Part shown: piece by piece, positions 10,652 to 21,893 of the stretch
Numbering within the stretch: position 1 is the first letter of the stretch
How the letters are laid out: each line of letters starts with the position of its first letter
Assembly (NCBI GenBank): GCA_029204225.1
Contig: CM055107.1
Location: 50,349,227-50,413,226 of the forward strand
DNA length: 64,000 nt
Reading direction: 5' to 3'
Source of the DNA: Diphasiastrum complanatum
Lineage: Eukaryota; Streptophyta; Lycopodiopsida; Lycopodiales; Lycopodiaceae
Translations under genes and position numbers: made by a program
The notes under the pieces: generated by a model
Told to the model about the DNA's origin: nothing
Seen by the model: only the letters and a program-made list of their open reading frames with translations
The model's database searches: none

Positions 10652-11195
10652 TGTTAGAACCTTTGGAATGAGTCCAAATTATGCTTAGATACAAGGGAGA
10701 AAAAATAGGAGCTATTTTTGGTAGTTTTTGCATTGTTGAGGGATCTCCAAGATTCCAACCCTAACTTGGTAGGGATGAAAGATCCACCAAAATTAGCATT
10801 AGGGATAGGTTTAGGGCTACTCATACCTGCCCAAAACCGTGATGGATCATGTATATATAGGTGATGATATCTCACCAAAGTCAATCAAGCAATTTCATGT
10901 TTTTTCTCTCATAATGGTGCAATTGCTCTCTATGTTCATAATTGTTTGAGTACTTGTGATTACTAATGATTATAGGATTGAATGTAGGTCTGGTGTACAG
11001 TACTCAGACTGTGGGAGGCCGTACTTTCACACGTGTGAATCCTTCTTCAAGGATTTGGGCCATTTAGTGAGGTTCAAGCATAGATTTTTGATGGATTTTG
11101 ATGGTTCAACTTGTGCTAATCTTATGAAATCATAATCTATTGTTTCTCTCATCATTTCAAGTGTTTTAGGATCCTTATTTGCTGTAATTTTTACA
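10652..11195 (+). repeat. Copia A 5' LTR
   Basis: Begins TGTTAGAACC at 10652 and ends TTTTTACA at 11195, immediately before the primer-binding site. That is a 544-bp LTR with TG/CA ends. It carries a TATA box about 200 bp in. The five bases before it are CTAAG, but a matching duplication cannot be checked because the 3' LTR is missing. Confidence 0.75.
10852..10861 (+). promoter_or_regulatory. TATA box of copia A LTR
   Basis: TATATATAGG in the LTR, preceding a TCAATCAAGC...TTCATG start-site-like region. It is placed where a U3/R promoter is expected. Confidence 0.55.
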
Positions 11196-11208
11196 TGGTA
11201 TCAGAGCC
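11196..11208 (+). promoter_or_regulatory. Primer-binding site of copia A (tRNA-Met)
   Basis: TGGTATCAGAGCC, a perfect complement to the 3' end of plant initiator tRNA-Met, abutting the LTR. An 800-bp untranslated leader (11209-12006) follows it and holds no conserved coding sequence. Confidence 0.9.
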
Positions 11209-12006
11209 TAAAGGTTGAAATGAGCTAAATCCTTGGTTTTCATTCAATTTGATCACAATTTTTGATCTAAATCTTGTGTAGATTGGATCTTAGCATCTAG
11301 TATTGATTCTAGAACTCAAAGTGAGTCAAATACATTGGAGATTGGTGTTGTGTGAATTCATTTGCAGGTGTTTAGGTGTCTAAAACCAGAGGCAAAGTTG
11401 AATTCAATTCACATTACCAAGATAGCAAGTTTTGCTTGCTCCAAGCATTGATTTCTAAGCGAGTTTTGGAGGTGATTTCATAGAGAAGGCTTTCTAGCAT
11501 TCAAGGAGAGGGAAGATCAGAGTTTTGGGGACTCTTTAAGGCTGTTTTAAGGTGTAGTAGGCACCTCCTGAAGTGATTTAGGTTCAGTCCAACCATTGCT
11601 TGACTTATGCACCAAATTAGATCAATTTTTCATCAATTTTGATCATTTTTTGCTTGTGATTGGATAGTAGATTGTGTTGCATCCTCATTAAGTTCCATTT
11701 AGATCTTTTACAAGTGATTTTGGAAGTATATTAGGTTGCTGAAATTCACTCTTGATCAGATCATTTGGAAGCTTTAATGTTCTTTATAGAAAGAGGGGCA
11801 ATTCTACTAGTATTGTCTACTTCAATCAAGCAAGTGCATTGTTTCTAGTATTCTATGATTTGATTTTGTTAGAGATCATTCTTAGATCTTTATAGGAAGT
11901 CTATTACTGATCTTTTCAGGTCCCTAAGAAGTGGGATAAGGTAGACCTTCAATCAAATCAATAGAAGTAACCTTCATTTGTGTCAAGTCCTTGATTAGGA
12001 GACTAG

Positions 12007-14588
12007 ATGGCATCTATAAATGCATATCTTTTGGATACTAATGAAAGGCTCAACAAAACTAACTATTCCATATGGAAAGTTAGAATGGAATCTATCATGA
12101 TCATGCAAGATCTGATGGAAATTGTAAATGGTAAGGAGGGTGAACCTATTCATCCTCAAGAAAAAGCCAAATACATCAAGAGGTGCAATGTTGCACTACA
12201 TTGCATAAAAATGAATGTTGCAAATGAACTCTTAAGAGAGGTAGGAGATTGCACTTCAGCTCAGGATGCTTGGGAGACTTTGCAAAAGGTCTATGAATCC
12301 AAGAACCAAACTAGAATGTTAGCTTTGAAGAATCAAATCTATAGAAGCTATCAAAAGAAAGGAGAGAGTGCACATACTTTTGTCCTAAGAGTAAAGGAAT
12401 TGAACAAAGAGCTAGCCTTTATAGGTGACCCTATCAAGGATGAAGAGCTTGTTCAACTCATATTGAATGGACTAAGCTTTGAATTTGACAATTTGGTTTA
12501 GGGATATGCAATTATGGGTAAGCTACTCATACTTGAAGAACTCCAAGGCACACTCATGGCCGAGGAATCAAGAAGGAGCCAAATGCAAGAGAGGATGGAT
12601 AGGCTTTCCATCCAAGGTGGAGATGACCAAGCTCTCTTCACCGAAGGCAAAGGCAAGTCCAAAGGCAAAGGATCAACATTCAAGAAGTTTACAAAGCTTG
12701 AGGATCAAGAAGGACCCCCAAAGGCATCTCCATCAACCACCAAAGTCAAGAAGGACAAATCAAAGGTGAAGTGCTACTATTGTAGCAAGATGGGGCATTA
12801 TGCCTCGGAATGCTTCAAGAGGAAGCAAGATCAAAGCCAAGCCAACATGAGCAAAGAGGAGGAGGAGGAGAGTTCACATGAGGACTCTCTCATGATGTCC
12901 ATATTTTCTTCAACAAGCTTCAAAGGAGAAGATCCTTGGTGGATTGACTCGGGTGCTAGTTCACACATGACTAGTAAAAGGGAGTTTTTCTCTTCTATCT
13001 TATCTTATGATGGACCTATAAAGTCTATCTATACAGCAAATGATGAAGCTTGTAAGATTGAAGGAGTTGGTAGCATTCCCCTTTGCTTAGGATCTTCCAA
13101 AAAGATCAACATAGAAGGTGTTTTGTACATTCCTACAATAACAAAGAATCTACTAAGTGTTGGCCAAATGGTAGACAATGGTTTCAATGTTGACTTTGCT
13201 TCAAATGAATGTTTCATCAAGAAGAAGGGTAAGATAGTGGCTAAGAGCACTAGACTTGGCAAACTATATAAGCTGGATGCATTTGTGGATACTAATGTTG
13301 TCATGTTGGCCGAGAAGAGCAAGATATCTACCTTTACTTTATGGCACAAAAGACTTGGACATGTCAACTCGGGTTCCATGGAGGCTATGATCAAGGAGGA
13401 GTATGCTTTAGGCCTACCAAGGTCTATTGGGAAGGAAGACAAGGTTTGTGAAGCTTGTGCCTTATCCAAGGCACATAAGAAGGTGTTTCCTAACTCCATC
13501 ACAAAGTCATCTCATCCTCTTGAACTCATACACTCGGATGTGCACATTGCTAGCACCAAATTTAATGGAGGTTCATCCATGTTTTTAACCTTCATTGATG
13601 ACTACTCAAGATATTGTTGGGTGTTCTTACTTTCCTTCAAGTCTCAAGTATTTGATACTTTTGTAAAGTTCAAGTTGTTTGTGGAAAAGCATCATAATCA
13701 TAGCATCAAGATTCTTAGAAGTGACAATGGTGGAGAATTCATCTCCAATGAGTTCAAGGCCTTTTGTGAGGAGGAAGGGATCAAGAAAGATACTTCTTGT
13801 CCTTACACTCCTCAACAAAATGGAGTTGCTGAAAGAAGGAATAGAACATTATGTGAATGTTCTAAGGCTTTAAGATTAGATGCTTGTTTGCCCAAATCCT
13901 TTTGGGGTGAGTCTCTTGTATGTGCAAACTACTTGATGAATAGGGTGTCTTGCAAAGCAATTGAAGGCAAAACTCCTTATGAGATGTTGTATGGAAAGAA
14001 ACCCAATCTTAATCACTTGAAAGTTTTTGGGTGTATATGTTATGTGCATGTGCCATTGGAAACAAGAACCAAGGAGGATCCATCTTCCACAAGAGGGATC
14101 ATGCTTGGATATGCAAGCTCAAGCAAGGGCTACAAAGTCTATCTCCCATCCTTGAACAAATTTGTTGTTTCAAGGGATGTCATCTTTGATGAACATCATA
14201 TGCATATGCTTGAAGAAAGCTCAAGTGCTCCAACAATCAAGAAGAAGATGGCTGAGGAGCAAGATCTTGGTTTTGAGGAGGAGCTCATGGAGGAGCAAGC
14301 ACCAAACCCACCTATCACACCAAGGAGATCTTCAAGGGCAAAAGTGGAGCCATCAAGGCTCACATATCAAGGCAAAGGACAACAAGTTGAGGGTATCTCA
14401 TCCACTTCTTATGCTTTATCTAGTTTTGAAGAACCATCTAATGTTGAAGATGCATTGAACTCCAAAGAGTGGTAGAAAGATATGTTGGATGAGTATGATG
14501 CCTTGATTGAGAATGAAACTTGGTTGCTTGTTGAGATACCTCAAAGGAATGTAATAGGATGCAAGTGGGTCTTCAAGCTTAACTCCTG
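12007..14588 (+). pseudogene. Copia A gag-pol, 5' part: gag, protease, integrase and first residues of RT
   Basis: One frame runs from the ATG at 12007 with only two stops. Gag opens with MASINAYLLD and NYSIWKVRME, the standard copia gag start. A TAG at 12499-12501 interrupts it. A CX2CX4HX4C zinc knuckle (CYYCSKMGHYASEC) lies at 12772-12813. Protease follows with WWIDSGASSH (about 12943). Integrase has the HHCC site (LWHKRLGH...CEAC) and the DDE residues in HSDV/FIDDYSR, LRSDNGGEF and QQNGVAERRNRT. The C-terminal VFGC...RGIMLGYASSSKGYKVY block and the TPRRS linker precede RT. A second TAG at 14473 follows W at the RT start, where the relic at 774 has CAG (Gln). RT is cut after KWVFKLN at about 14583, where unrelated DNA begins. 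RT, RNase H and the 3' LTR are absent. Two stops in 860 codons suggest a fairly recent insertion. Confidence 0.9.
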
Positions 14589-14599
14589 ATCTGCAAAAC

Positions 14600-15865
14600 C
14601 AGACACCACCATTTCAATATTAAAATTCATTTTATATATGTGTTCAACAACCATTTTCAAAATTTAGAAGCACGTTTATTGTTTACACTTACGGTTTGTC
14701 CGTTGATAGTGAACACAAAATTTGTGGGCACATCAGCATATATTAAACCAACCATAGCCCGTACATCTTCCAGACTCCATTCACTATTAACACAGACTTC
14801 CCACACTTCATCATTTGGCATATGGATGGGTAGTTCAAATTCTTGATGTCTCGTCTCTGCATCCAAGCTATCCCATCGACCGTGAGCAAACTTGAACCGC
14901 CTATAAACGAAACTGAAGGAGCACGTTTGGCGTGCAATGTGATATCTTATTGTCATCGTCTCATGACAAATATCACACCTTATTTAATCAAATTTGTGAT
15001 CTACATTCCGTGAGTCCCAAGAAGTAAAAACATTGTCCAACAATGAGGATTCCGTCGCTTTCCATACCCATAATGTATTTGTTTTTCTAAATGGTATTGT
15101 TTTATATATGGCAACAAATACAGCGACAGGCATGCTGACACTAGTGTAAACACATTTGGATCCAAATGTTGGCTTCATATTCATTGTAATCTCTTTGACG
15201 AATTGGAATTTTGTCAATTCGATGGTCAATTCATCAACATAAGGCCAATCATGAGAATTGATTGTAGGCTCAGAAAGAGGCAATAATTTGCCAGTCCCAA
15301 AGTTCTTCTTTGGAGCTTCATACATGTGATTGTAAAAGTAAACCCCAGTCCTATGATCGCAGAAGACTTGAGCCCATTATATACTAGTACTCCATATTTT
15401 GCATGTATTGCAGAGAACTTTCCCGTAAACAATTTTACATGCTGTTAGTCATAGCTATCTGAAGGAAAAACATCTGCACAAGAGGTAATAGAATGAAGCA
15501 ACAATAATTTACAAGTAAAATATCTTTGACATTCAAAGATGTAAGACTTACAATGCGAAAGTATATTTCTATCAACAACTGTCGTGTCCCACAAAATATC
15601 TCTATGCATGTAGACGTGTTGAACTCTGGCTAGGTAATCTCCATTGCAATCGACTTTGAATTCATGAATTCTTCCTCTCCAATGGTGCTCTTTGTTGTCA
15701 CGTTTTCTCTTTGCAACCCTATGAATTCCTTTACCAGTGGGTTGCATATATACCCAATCAAGAGTCAAAAATGTCGTAGGCACCCACTGGTCATTGGAGT
15801 CTTTGATTGGTGCAACAACAGAGTTTAATCAAATCTTTGTTCTTCTTGGTTGACTAGAAGTCATG
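14600..15865 (-). pseudogene. Unrecognised spliced gene remnant with a BAH-like segment
   Basis: A minus-strand coding series begins with an ATG at 15865 (MTSSQPRRTK), has one stop 12 codons in, then continues WVPTTFLTLDWVYM. The block from WRGRIHEFKV through YLARVQHVYMHRDI to a KSYIFECQRYF end (about 15690-15510) resembles a bromo-adjacent-homology fold by pattern (Arg-Ile-x-Glu, then a W/Y-rich strand). An intron fits after it (donor TTACTT|GTAAAT, acceptor in the AG-rich 15440-15475 area). The next exon has paired cysteines (VLCNTCKIW), then FCDHRTGVYFYNHMYEAPKK, and runs to about 14990. The last block (14956-14657) ends with EWSLEDVRAMVGLIY and TNFVFTINGQTV, which looks like a ubiquitin-like or PB1-like beta-grasp fold. 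None of this is a retroelement domain. It may be a host gene copy captured or broken by repeats. No name can be given. Confidence 0.4.
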
Positions 15866-15967
15866 ATCTATGAAAAGACAATGTGTCTGGTCTTGAGTTA
15901 GAGAGTGTATAATATACTGGAAAGATTGCTATGTCAATATGGAGAATGAGTAGAGTGGGAGGTCGTT

Positions 15968-16110
<143 letters not shown>

Positions 16111-16344
16111 TGAATATTTTGAATGAGTAGATAAACTAGCCATTAGGTGCAGGTATGTTGGGTCTAGTTAATAGCTATGTGATAGGTGTAGTTAGCCTCC
16201 CATGTAGAGTTAATGTAGGGTTAATGCTAGAGGTGTACTTAGTGGTCCCACACTTGATTTAATCTACATTATGCAATTTGCCATGTCATATGGGCCATTG
16301 TTGCTCAATTGTCATTCTTTTATTGGCACACATGTCATCATTAA

Positions 16345-16392
16345 CACTAATCATGATTAGTGAAGAGGCCCTTTTTGAGTCCAAAAAGGGCC
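16345..16392. repeat. 18-bp perfect palindrome followed by an 11-bp-stem hairpin
   Basis: CACTAATCATGATTAGTG (16345-16362) is a perfect palindrome. Five bases later GGCCCTTTTTG (16367-16377) pairs perfectly with CAAAAAGGGCC (16382-16392) across a 4-base loop. Both sit exactly where unassigned DNA changes to copia D RT sequence. Confidence 0.8.
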
Positions 16393-17101
16393 CTAATGGA
16401 GGACGAACAGAAGATGGCAAGTATACCCTACCAAAACTTTATCGGTAGTCTGATGTACTTAACAATTTGTACCGGACCCGATCTGGCCTTCTTTGTTTAC
16501 GCATTGAGCCAATTCTGTTCCAATCCTGGTCTAGCACATTGGAAAATGGCCAAACGAATCCTACAGTATCTGAAGGGTACCCAGAATGTTGGATTAACCT
16601 ACAGAGCTAGAAACGAAGAGAAAGGATTCGAGCTGCATCACTGCAGTGATGCGAGCTGGGCGAGCTGACAAGTCCATTACTGGAGGATGTACGATAGCAT
16701 GTGGAGCTGCAATCAGTTGGATATGCAAAAAGCAAACCTTGGTAGCTCAATCCTCTTGCAAAGCTGAGTATGTTGCAGCCTCAAAAGTGGCGAATGAGGT
16801 AGTGTGGCTACAAATGATGTTGGAGGCAATCGAGATACCATAAGAGGGGCCAAACACGATGATGATGGACTCTCAGAGTGCCATCTATCTGTCCCAGGAT
16901 CCTGTCTTCCATTCAAAGATGAAGCACATTCCTCTGAAGTACCATCATATTCGAGATTTGATCTCGAAAGGAGAGCTCCAGGTGCAGTTTATAAAATCAG
17001 AAAATATGATTGCAGATCTCCTCACGAAACCGCTCGACAAGCCACTCTTTACCAAGCATAGAGAGTCAATTGGATTAAATGAACAAAATTGCAAGGTTTA
17101 A
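16393..17101 (+). pseudogene. Copia D reverse transcriptase C-terminus and RNase H
   Basis: Starts in RT with MEDEQKM, IPYQNFIGSLMYL, TGPDLAFFVYALSQF and HWKMAKRILQYLKGT, the canonical copia thumb/connection region. RNase H follows in shifted frames: SDASW, then ISWICKKQTLVAQSSCKAEY, MMDSQSAIYLSQ and HIPLKYHHIRD, giving the four acidic positions. It ends with ADLLTKPLDK and a stop at 17101. A deletion of about 12 bp near 16668 shifts the frame relative to the near-identical copy at 38.27-38.53 kb, which keeps GCAAAGATGACAAC there. A polypurine tract (AAGAGGGAG, 17100-17108) and LTR D follow directly. Confidence 0.9.
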
Positions 17102-17108
17102 GAGGGAG

Positions 17109-17793
17109 TCAGAAATGGTGAACTCCTGCAACTTGGTCGTAGCACAAACAAGACATGAAGGTCGACCAATTCGTGGTAGTCAACATGACTTTGACTCGAA
17201 GCACAAACTAGAACAATTTGACAGTCAACGTGTCTTTGACTTGAAGCACGAACGATTCGCGAATCAATCGTGAATCACAAACACACCTCCAAGACCGCAA
17301 ACTGCAAAAGGGACGTGAAACGAAAACTATGAAAAGAAATGAAAAAGAATGAAAGCAAACGGGAGATTACGAAACAGACGAAGAAAAATCTTTCGCGCTG
17401 CTAGTTGCCAGCTCAACGGGCTTCATGCCCAACTGAAACAAGTAGCAACGACAGAGACTAAGTAACAAGTCATGTGATTAGCATTAACTAGTCATGTGAT
17501 TCGATGTTTAGCTATCTTGTAAACTCCACATAGTGGAGGTATAAACGATCCTCTCTGGATCATAATAGCATATGTGAATACAAAGATCTGTAAGAGACAG
17601 AGAGAGATGTAGCGAATAGAGTAAGAACGAAAAGACACCATAGTTGTGCATGAAAGTCTACCAACGAGCGGAACACAGCGAAAGAGTAGAATGTCATTTC
17701 ACCAACGAGTGAGACACTGACAAATTCACTCTAAACTAGAACTGATAATTCAGTCACTCTATTTTTGTGCATCTCGTCTTGAGCTGTGTGTCA
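17109..17793 (+). repeat. Copia D 3' LTR (first copy)
   Basis: Starts right after the polypurine tract as TCAGAAATGGTGAACTC. It corresponds to TGTTGAAAATGGTGAACTC of the second D LTR at 35307, so the TG has mutated. The two LTRs share the TGAAAGTCTxCCAACGAGC and GCGAGxCACTGA blocks. The end at TGTGTCA (17793) is inferred because both copies diverge there. A TATAAAC box sits near 17539. Confidence 0.65.
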
Positions 17794-18403
17794 TGATTGC
17801 TAGGATAGAATATGTTATGTGATGCGTAGTCGAGTGTCTGGGATCCTATAAGGGCTTCCGCACAAAAGAAAATTAAAAGACTAAAACTTTTTTGCGATAA
17901 AGAAGACGAAGTGAGGATGAACACGAATCAGTCCCACGCACGTGCTCCCAGAACAAATGATGCCTAGATGAGCCAAGATACCAAGATCCAAGAAAAGGAT
18001 TAAAAAAAACAAAGAAAAGCCCAAAAAGAGAAGAAGAGAAAAAAGAAACTCACTCCCCAAGATAAGCCATTCCACTTCTAGATCTAAAACTAAGCTTGAA
18101 ACCTTTAATTGGCTTAGATCTCCATCTCTACTACGTAGTTTAACACCTTCCCCTTTGGAACAAAGCTCGTTACTACACATGATATTCCCCCGGTTGGAGA
18201 TCCAAACATATTCTTTGCCCTCTTGATCACATCGATTAGGGAGGCGTGGCAAGGTTCCAACAATCACTCAAGTGGAGATCTTGCCAAAGTGTAATTTTTC
18301 TAGCATTGAGGAGGAGCATCAAAGAGAAGAAGATCTTGAGATCAGCCTCAAACATGAGAATTTCAAGGAGGTCCTCAATGACAAAGCCTGAGTCATCAAA
18401 TAC
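17794..18403. other. Unassigned 610 bp
   Basis: Contains a minus-strand open frame at 17881-18267. Its first half (CDQEGKEYVW, CSKGEGVKL) is not recognisable, and its second half is an artefactual Leu/Phe run from A-rich DNA. No motif supports a gene. Confidence 0.25.
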
Positions 18404-18660
18404 TTAGAATTTGCTTCAAACAGGATTATAGATCATGCTACATAGTAACACAGACATAAAGCACTCTCCACACCAAGCTCGCGTAGCAACTATATTGCTC
18501 AAAACCAAAATACATTGTACATATAGTTCTTCACTATGGCAACCCATGCATGACCCAGGTTGTCGTTGACGGGATGTGTGTCCCGTCAACTCGCCTTGTG
18601 GCGAGGCCAACTGATCCTTATCCACTAATAGGACCCACAATATATCTACTTTAATTCTAA
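18404..18660 (-). repeat. Copia H 3' LTR, second-copy element (H2)
   Basis: On the minus strand the LTR follows the tract TTTTAGGGAGAG, starts TTAGAATTAAAG and ends in AAATTCTAA, so its ends are inverted repeats of each other rather than TG/CA. It shares the CATGCATGACCCAGG and GGGA(C/T)G(C/T)GTGTCCCGTC blocks with LTR H copies at 43.5 and 51.7 kb. About 257 bp, short for copia. Confidence 0.7.
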
Positions 18661-18716
18661 TTCTCTCCCTAAAATTAGAATCTACTTTTTATACATCCAT
18701 ATACATAGCTTCAAAG

Positions 18717-19735
18717 TTAACAAAATTCAAGTATAGAAAGCTTTGATCTAAACTTATCAAACTTTTTTCTAGTGAGTAGCTTATTGAAAATGTCAGCTAG
18801 GTATCCGTCCGTACTACAATGAACAACATTAATTTCACGACTCAGCAGCCTCTCACGTATAAAGTGATACTGAATGTCAATGTGTTTGGTTCTCACATGG
18901 AACATTGGATTCTTTGCCAACTGAATGCCACTCTGATTGTCGCTATGTATAATCATGAGATTTTCCTGTTTCATGCCAACTTCATCCAAGATTTGTCTCA
19001 ACCATATGACTTCTTGTGCTGCACTACACATTGCCTTATACTCTACTTCTGTTGTGGATAGAACACTGTACTTTGTTTCTTACTAGACCTTGAAAAGCAA
19101 CTCTTACAAAGTTGAAATACATACCTTGTGGTGGATCTACGATCATCATAGTCACCTTCCCAATCCCAATCCACATAGCCACATAATTCAAGTAAACTCT
19201 CATGCTTTCTATACACCAAGCCATAATCGGAAGTGCCTTTGACATATCACAAAATCCGTTTGGCTGCCTTCCAATGTGTTTCCGTAGGTGCTGCCATAAA
19301 CTGACTTACAATACCAACAACATAGCATATATCTGGTCTATTCGTGGTAAGGTAAATCAAGCTCCCTACTAACTGCCTATATAGCATAGCATCAAATGGC
19401 TATGATTCATCAAGCTTAGAAAGCTTTTTACCTGGCTCAATAGGAGTCTTCATTGGCTTGCAATCCTGTAGCCTGAACCTTTGCAACAACTCTCTGACAT
19501 ATGTCACCTATGTTAAACCCACCCCATGTCATTTTTGCCACACCTCTACTCCAAGGTAATGATGCATTAGGTTGGGATCTGTCATCTCGAATTGTTCCAT
19601 GAGATCCTTCTTGATCAAATCTATCATCTCTTGATTATTTTCCATAATAATCAAGTCATCAACATAAAGAGCAACCAAAGCAATGATACCATCAAAGCAT
19701 AAGACATAAAGATTTGGATCAGGTTGTGTCTTCTT
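18717..19735 (-). pseudogene. Copia H2 reverse transcriptase (palm onward) and RNase H
   Basis: Minus strand. RT starts at the catalytic region (LYVDDLIIMENN, the YVDD box, near 19665). It continues with LGVEVWQ, VTYVRELLQRF, RQLVGSLIYLTTNRPDI, VSQFMAAPTETHWKAAKRIL and YVKGT. RNase H has GYVDWDWEGDYDDRRSTTRYVF, KKQSTVF, then LRQILDEVG, IHSDNQSGIQLAKNP, HVRTKHIDIQYHFIRERL and ADIFNKLL, with stop at 18717. Several stops and frameshifts are present (near 19516, 19404, 19262 and 19055). The RT fingers before the YVDD box are missing and are replaced by a short linker at 19740-19910. Confidence 0.85.
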
Positions 19736-19739
19736 TCTT

Positions 19740-21343
19740 GTTGATCTTCATAGCTCTCCCTGGCTAGATTATCCTGGAAAGTCATCCATGTCGTGGCTCC
19801 CCATCAATCTCTCAAACCACTTGGGGAGCTTCTTGTCAGGTGATCTACTTCCTGGTGAAAATGTATCCCACGGTACATCCTTCTCCTTGTGTTTGTCACC
19901 TACAACTTCAATTTATTTTGCACCAAAAGGTTTATCTCTACCTCTCCAACCTTTCTCTTGAGGTTGAGTAGTAGTCTCATGAGGTGTATCCACATGTCCA
20001 TCACTAGGAAAGTCAACAAATGGATCATCATCAAGAGGAATCCTCATTGTACCATCTTTCCCATTGGATGTGTCCATCTTCTCAGCATTCTCATCTTCAT
20101 AGATCTTAGATTCATCAACGATAATGTCACGACTAATATGTGTTTTGTTCTCCACTAGATCAAAACATCTATAGCCCTTACAAAATCATCATATCCTACA
20201 AATATGCACTTGCAATTGATAGCTTTTACATCAAGCTTACAGATTTCTTCCTTAGGAATGTGTACAAAGGCCTTACATCCAAAGATTCGCAAGTGGTTCA
20301 TTTTTGGCTTCTTCTTCGTGAATGCCTCCTCAGGTGTTATCTTTGGTATGGCAATGGTAGGACTTCTGTTTTGAAGATAGACTATGGTACTGCATGCTTC
20401 TGACCAAAAATCTTTTGGTAGCCTCATCTCAACTAGCATAGATCTTGCACTTTTCACAATTGTATGATTCTTACGCTTAGCTACACCATTGAGTTCAGGA
20501 GTATGAGCTTGCATGAATTGTCTTTTGATCCCACATTGATCACAAAGACCATTGAAGTCAGTAGACTTGTACTCACCTCCACTATCAGACCTTAGGACTT
20601 TGATCTTCCTATCTGTTTGATTTTCGATCAATGCTTTGAAGCTCTTGAAAGCAACAAAAGCATCCGATTTCTTCTTTAAGAAGTAAATCCACGTCTTACG
20701 TGACATATCATCTATGAAGGGCATGAAATAAAAAGCTCCACCCATGGACATAGTCCTCATAGGCCCGCATAGATCTGTGTGGATCAAATCCAGGATGTTC
20801 TTCGCTCTTGCAACACCACCTTTATTGAATTTCTCTCAATGTTGCTTCCCATACACACATGATTCACACATCGTCTTCAAGTGGTCTTCCATCATAGGCA
20901 ATCTTTTCACCATTTCCAGTTTTCTCATCAAGCCAAGGCTTCCTAGGTTCAAATGACCAAGTCTTTTATGCCACTTTGTGATGGAATGGACGAGATAAGT
21001 CCATGTTACCCCTTAATTGTAGCATTCAACCTGTACAATTTAGTGTAGGGCTCCCTTATACCATCCGCAATAACTTTGAACTTTTGGTTCACATCCTTCA
21101 TAAATCAACGATCATGGCAAATTCTACTTTCAACATTTGATCAGTAATGACACCAACAAAAAGTAGATTTTTCTTCAAATCTGGTACATAAAGTACCTCC
21201 TTGATCGTCCTGCTTTTGCCATCAGGTAGTCGGATGGAAATGGTGCCTATCCCCTTGATCTTGTACACATCACCATTTGCTTGTGAAACAGATGTTCCAT
21301 CGCCCAACTTTCTCAAGCTGTTGTACCAATCTTTGTTATCTAT
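19740..21343 (-). pseudogene. Copia H2 integrase, its C-terminal linker and end of protease region
   Basis: Minus strand. From 21343 it reads VIDNKDWYNSLRKLGDGTSV, GIGTISIRLPDG and EVLYVPDLKKNLLFVG, the pre-integrase region just after protease. The integrase core (20787-20155) contains IHTDLCGPM, FIDDMSRKTWIYFLKKKSDAF, VLRSDSGGEYKS and TPELNGVAKRKNHT, so the DDE series is visible although GVAER has become GVAKR. KKPKMNHLRIFGCKAFVH follows. A frameshift at about 20155 leads to the acidic linker VDESKIYEDENAEKMDTS and a TTQPQE end (19913). The HHCC part is decayed. It is a paralogue of the H1 integrase at 48.26-49.45 kb. Confidence 0.8.
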
Positions 21344-21893
21344 GACCATGACCAAGACAATGAGAGATGAACTGCATTCTATTCGTGAACGCATACATGA
21401 TGTTGAGCTGGTGGACAATGCAATGTGTGGCATTGTAGAACCTTATCAGATGTTTGTGAGTGAGATAGCATCAAGAGAAAGATTGCCAACCTTTGATGAG
21501 CTCACATGAACCTTGATGTAGGAGGAGCAATGACGAGACATGGTGAAAGCTAGACATCAAAATATAGACGATCAAGCACTTGCGACACGCCAAAAACAAG
21601 ACAAAGTCAAGGGAAAAAAGAACTCAAAGAAGCAATTCACCAAGACTCAGGAGGATGAGGGATCATCCAGAAAGACCAAGAAGAAGAGAAAATGCTTCCA
21701 TTGTGGTAAAAAGAGCCATTGGAAAAGCAAATGTCGAAAATTCTTGGCGGAATCAGGTAAATGAAAACCAAAGCAAACAAGTAACCTTGTTGATGAAGGT
21801 AAAATTGAAGATTCTAGCATCTTCATATCAGCATTATCATCTAATCAAGATGATCAAGCGTGGTACATTGACTTGGGAGCCACAAGACATAAG
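21344..21893 (+). pseudogene. Inverted segment of copia H2: gag C-terminus, zinc knuckle and protease start
   Basis: This 550-bp block is in plus orientation although the H2 element on both sides is minus. It encodes TMRDELHSIRERIHDVEL, ASRERLPTFDELT, a DDQALATRQK segment and the zinc knuckle CFHCGKKSHWKSKC (about 21690). It ends with AWYIDLGATRHK, where H1 has AWYIDSGATRHM. Its ends correspond exactly to the points where minus-strand gag (21894) stops and the minus-strand post-protease region (21343) starts. Stops occur at 21506 (TGA), 21519 (TAG, CAG in H1) and nearby. The active-site Ser of DSG has become Leu. Confidence 0.85.

Noticed and set aside
12499-12501. Programmed stop-codon readthrough in copia gag
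   Set aside because: The shared TAG lies inside gag before the zinc knuckle, the bases after it differ (GGA vs TCT), and copia B has CAA; deamination of CAG explains it better.
17881-18267. Hydrophobic Leu/Phe-rich membrane protein on the minus strand
   Set aside because: The Leu/Phe run comes from A-rich DNA, and there is no start context or family signature.
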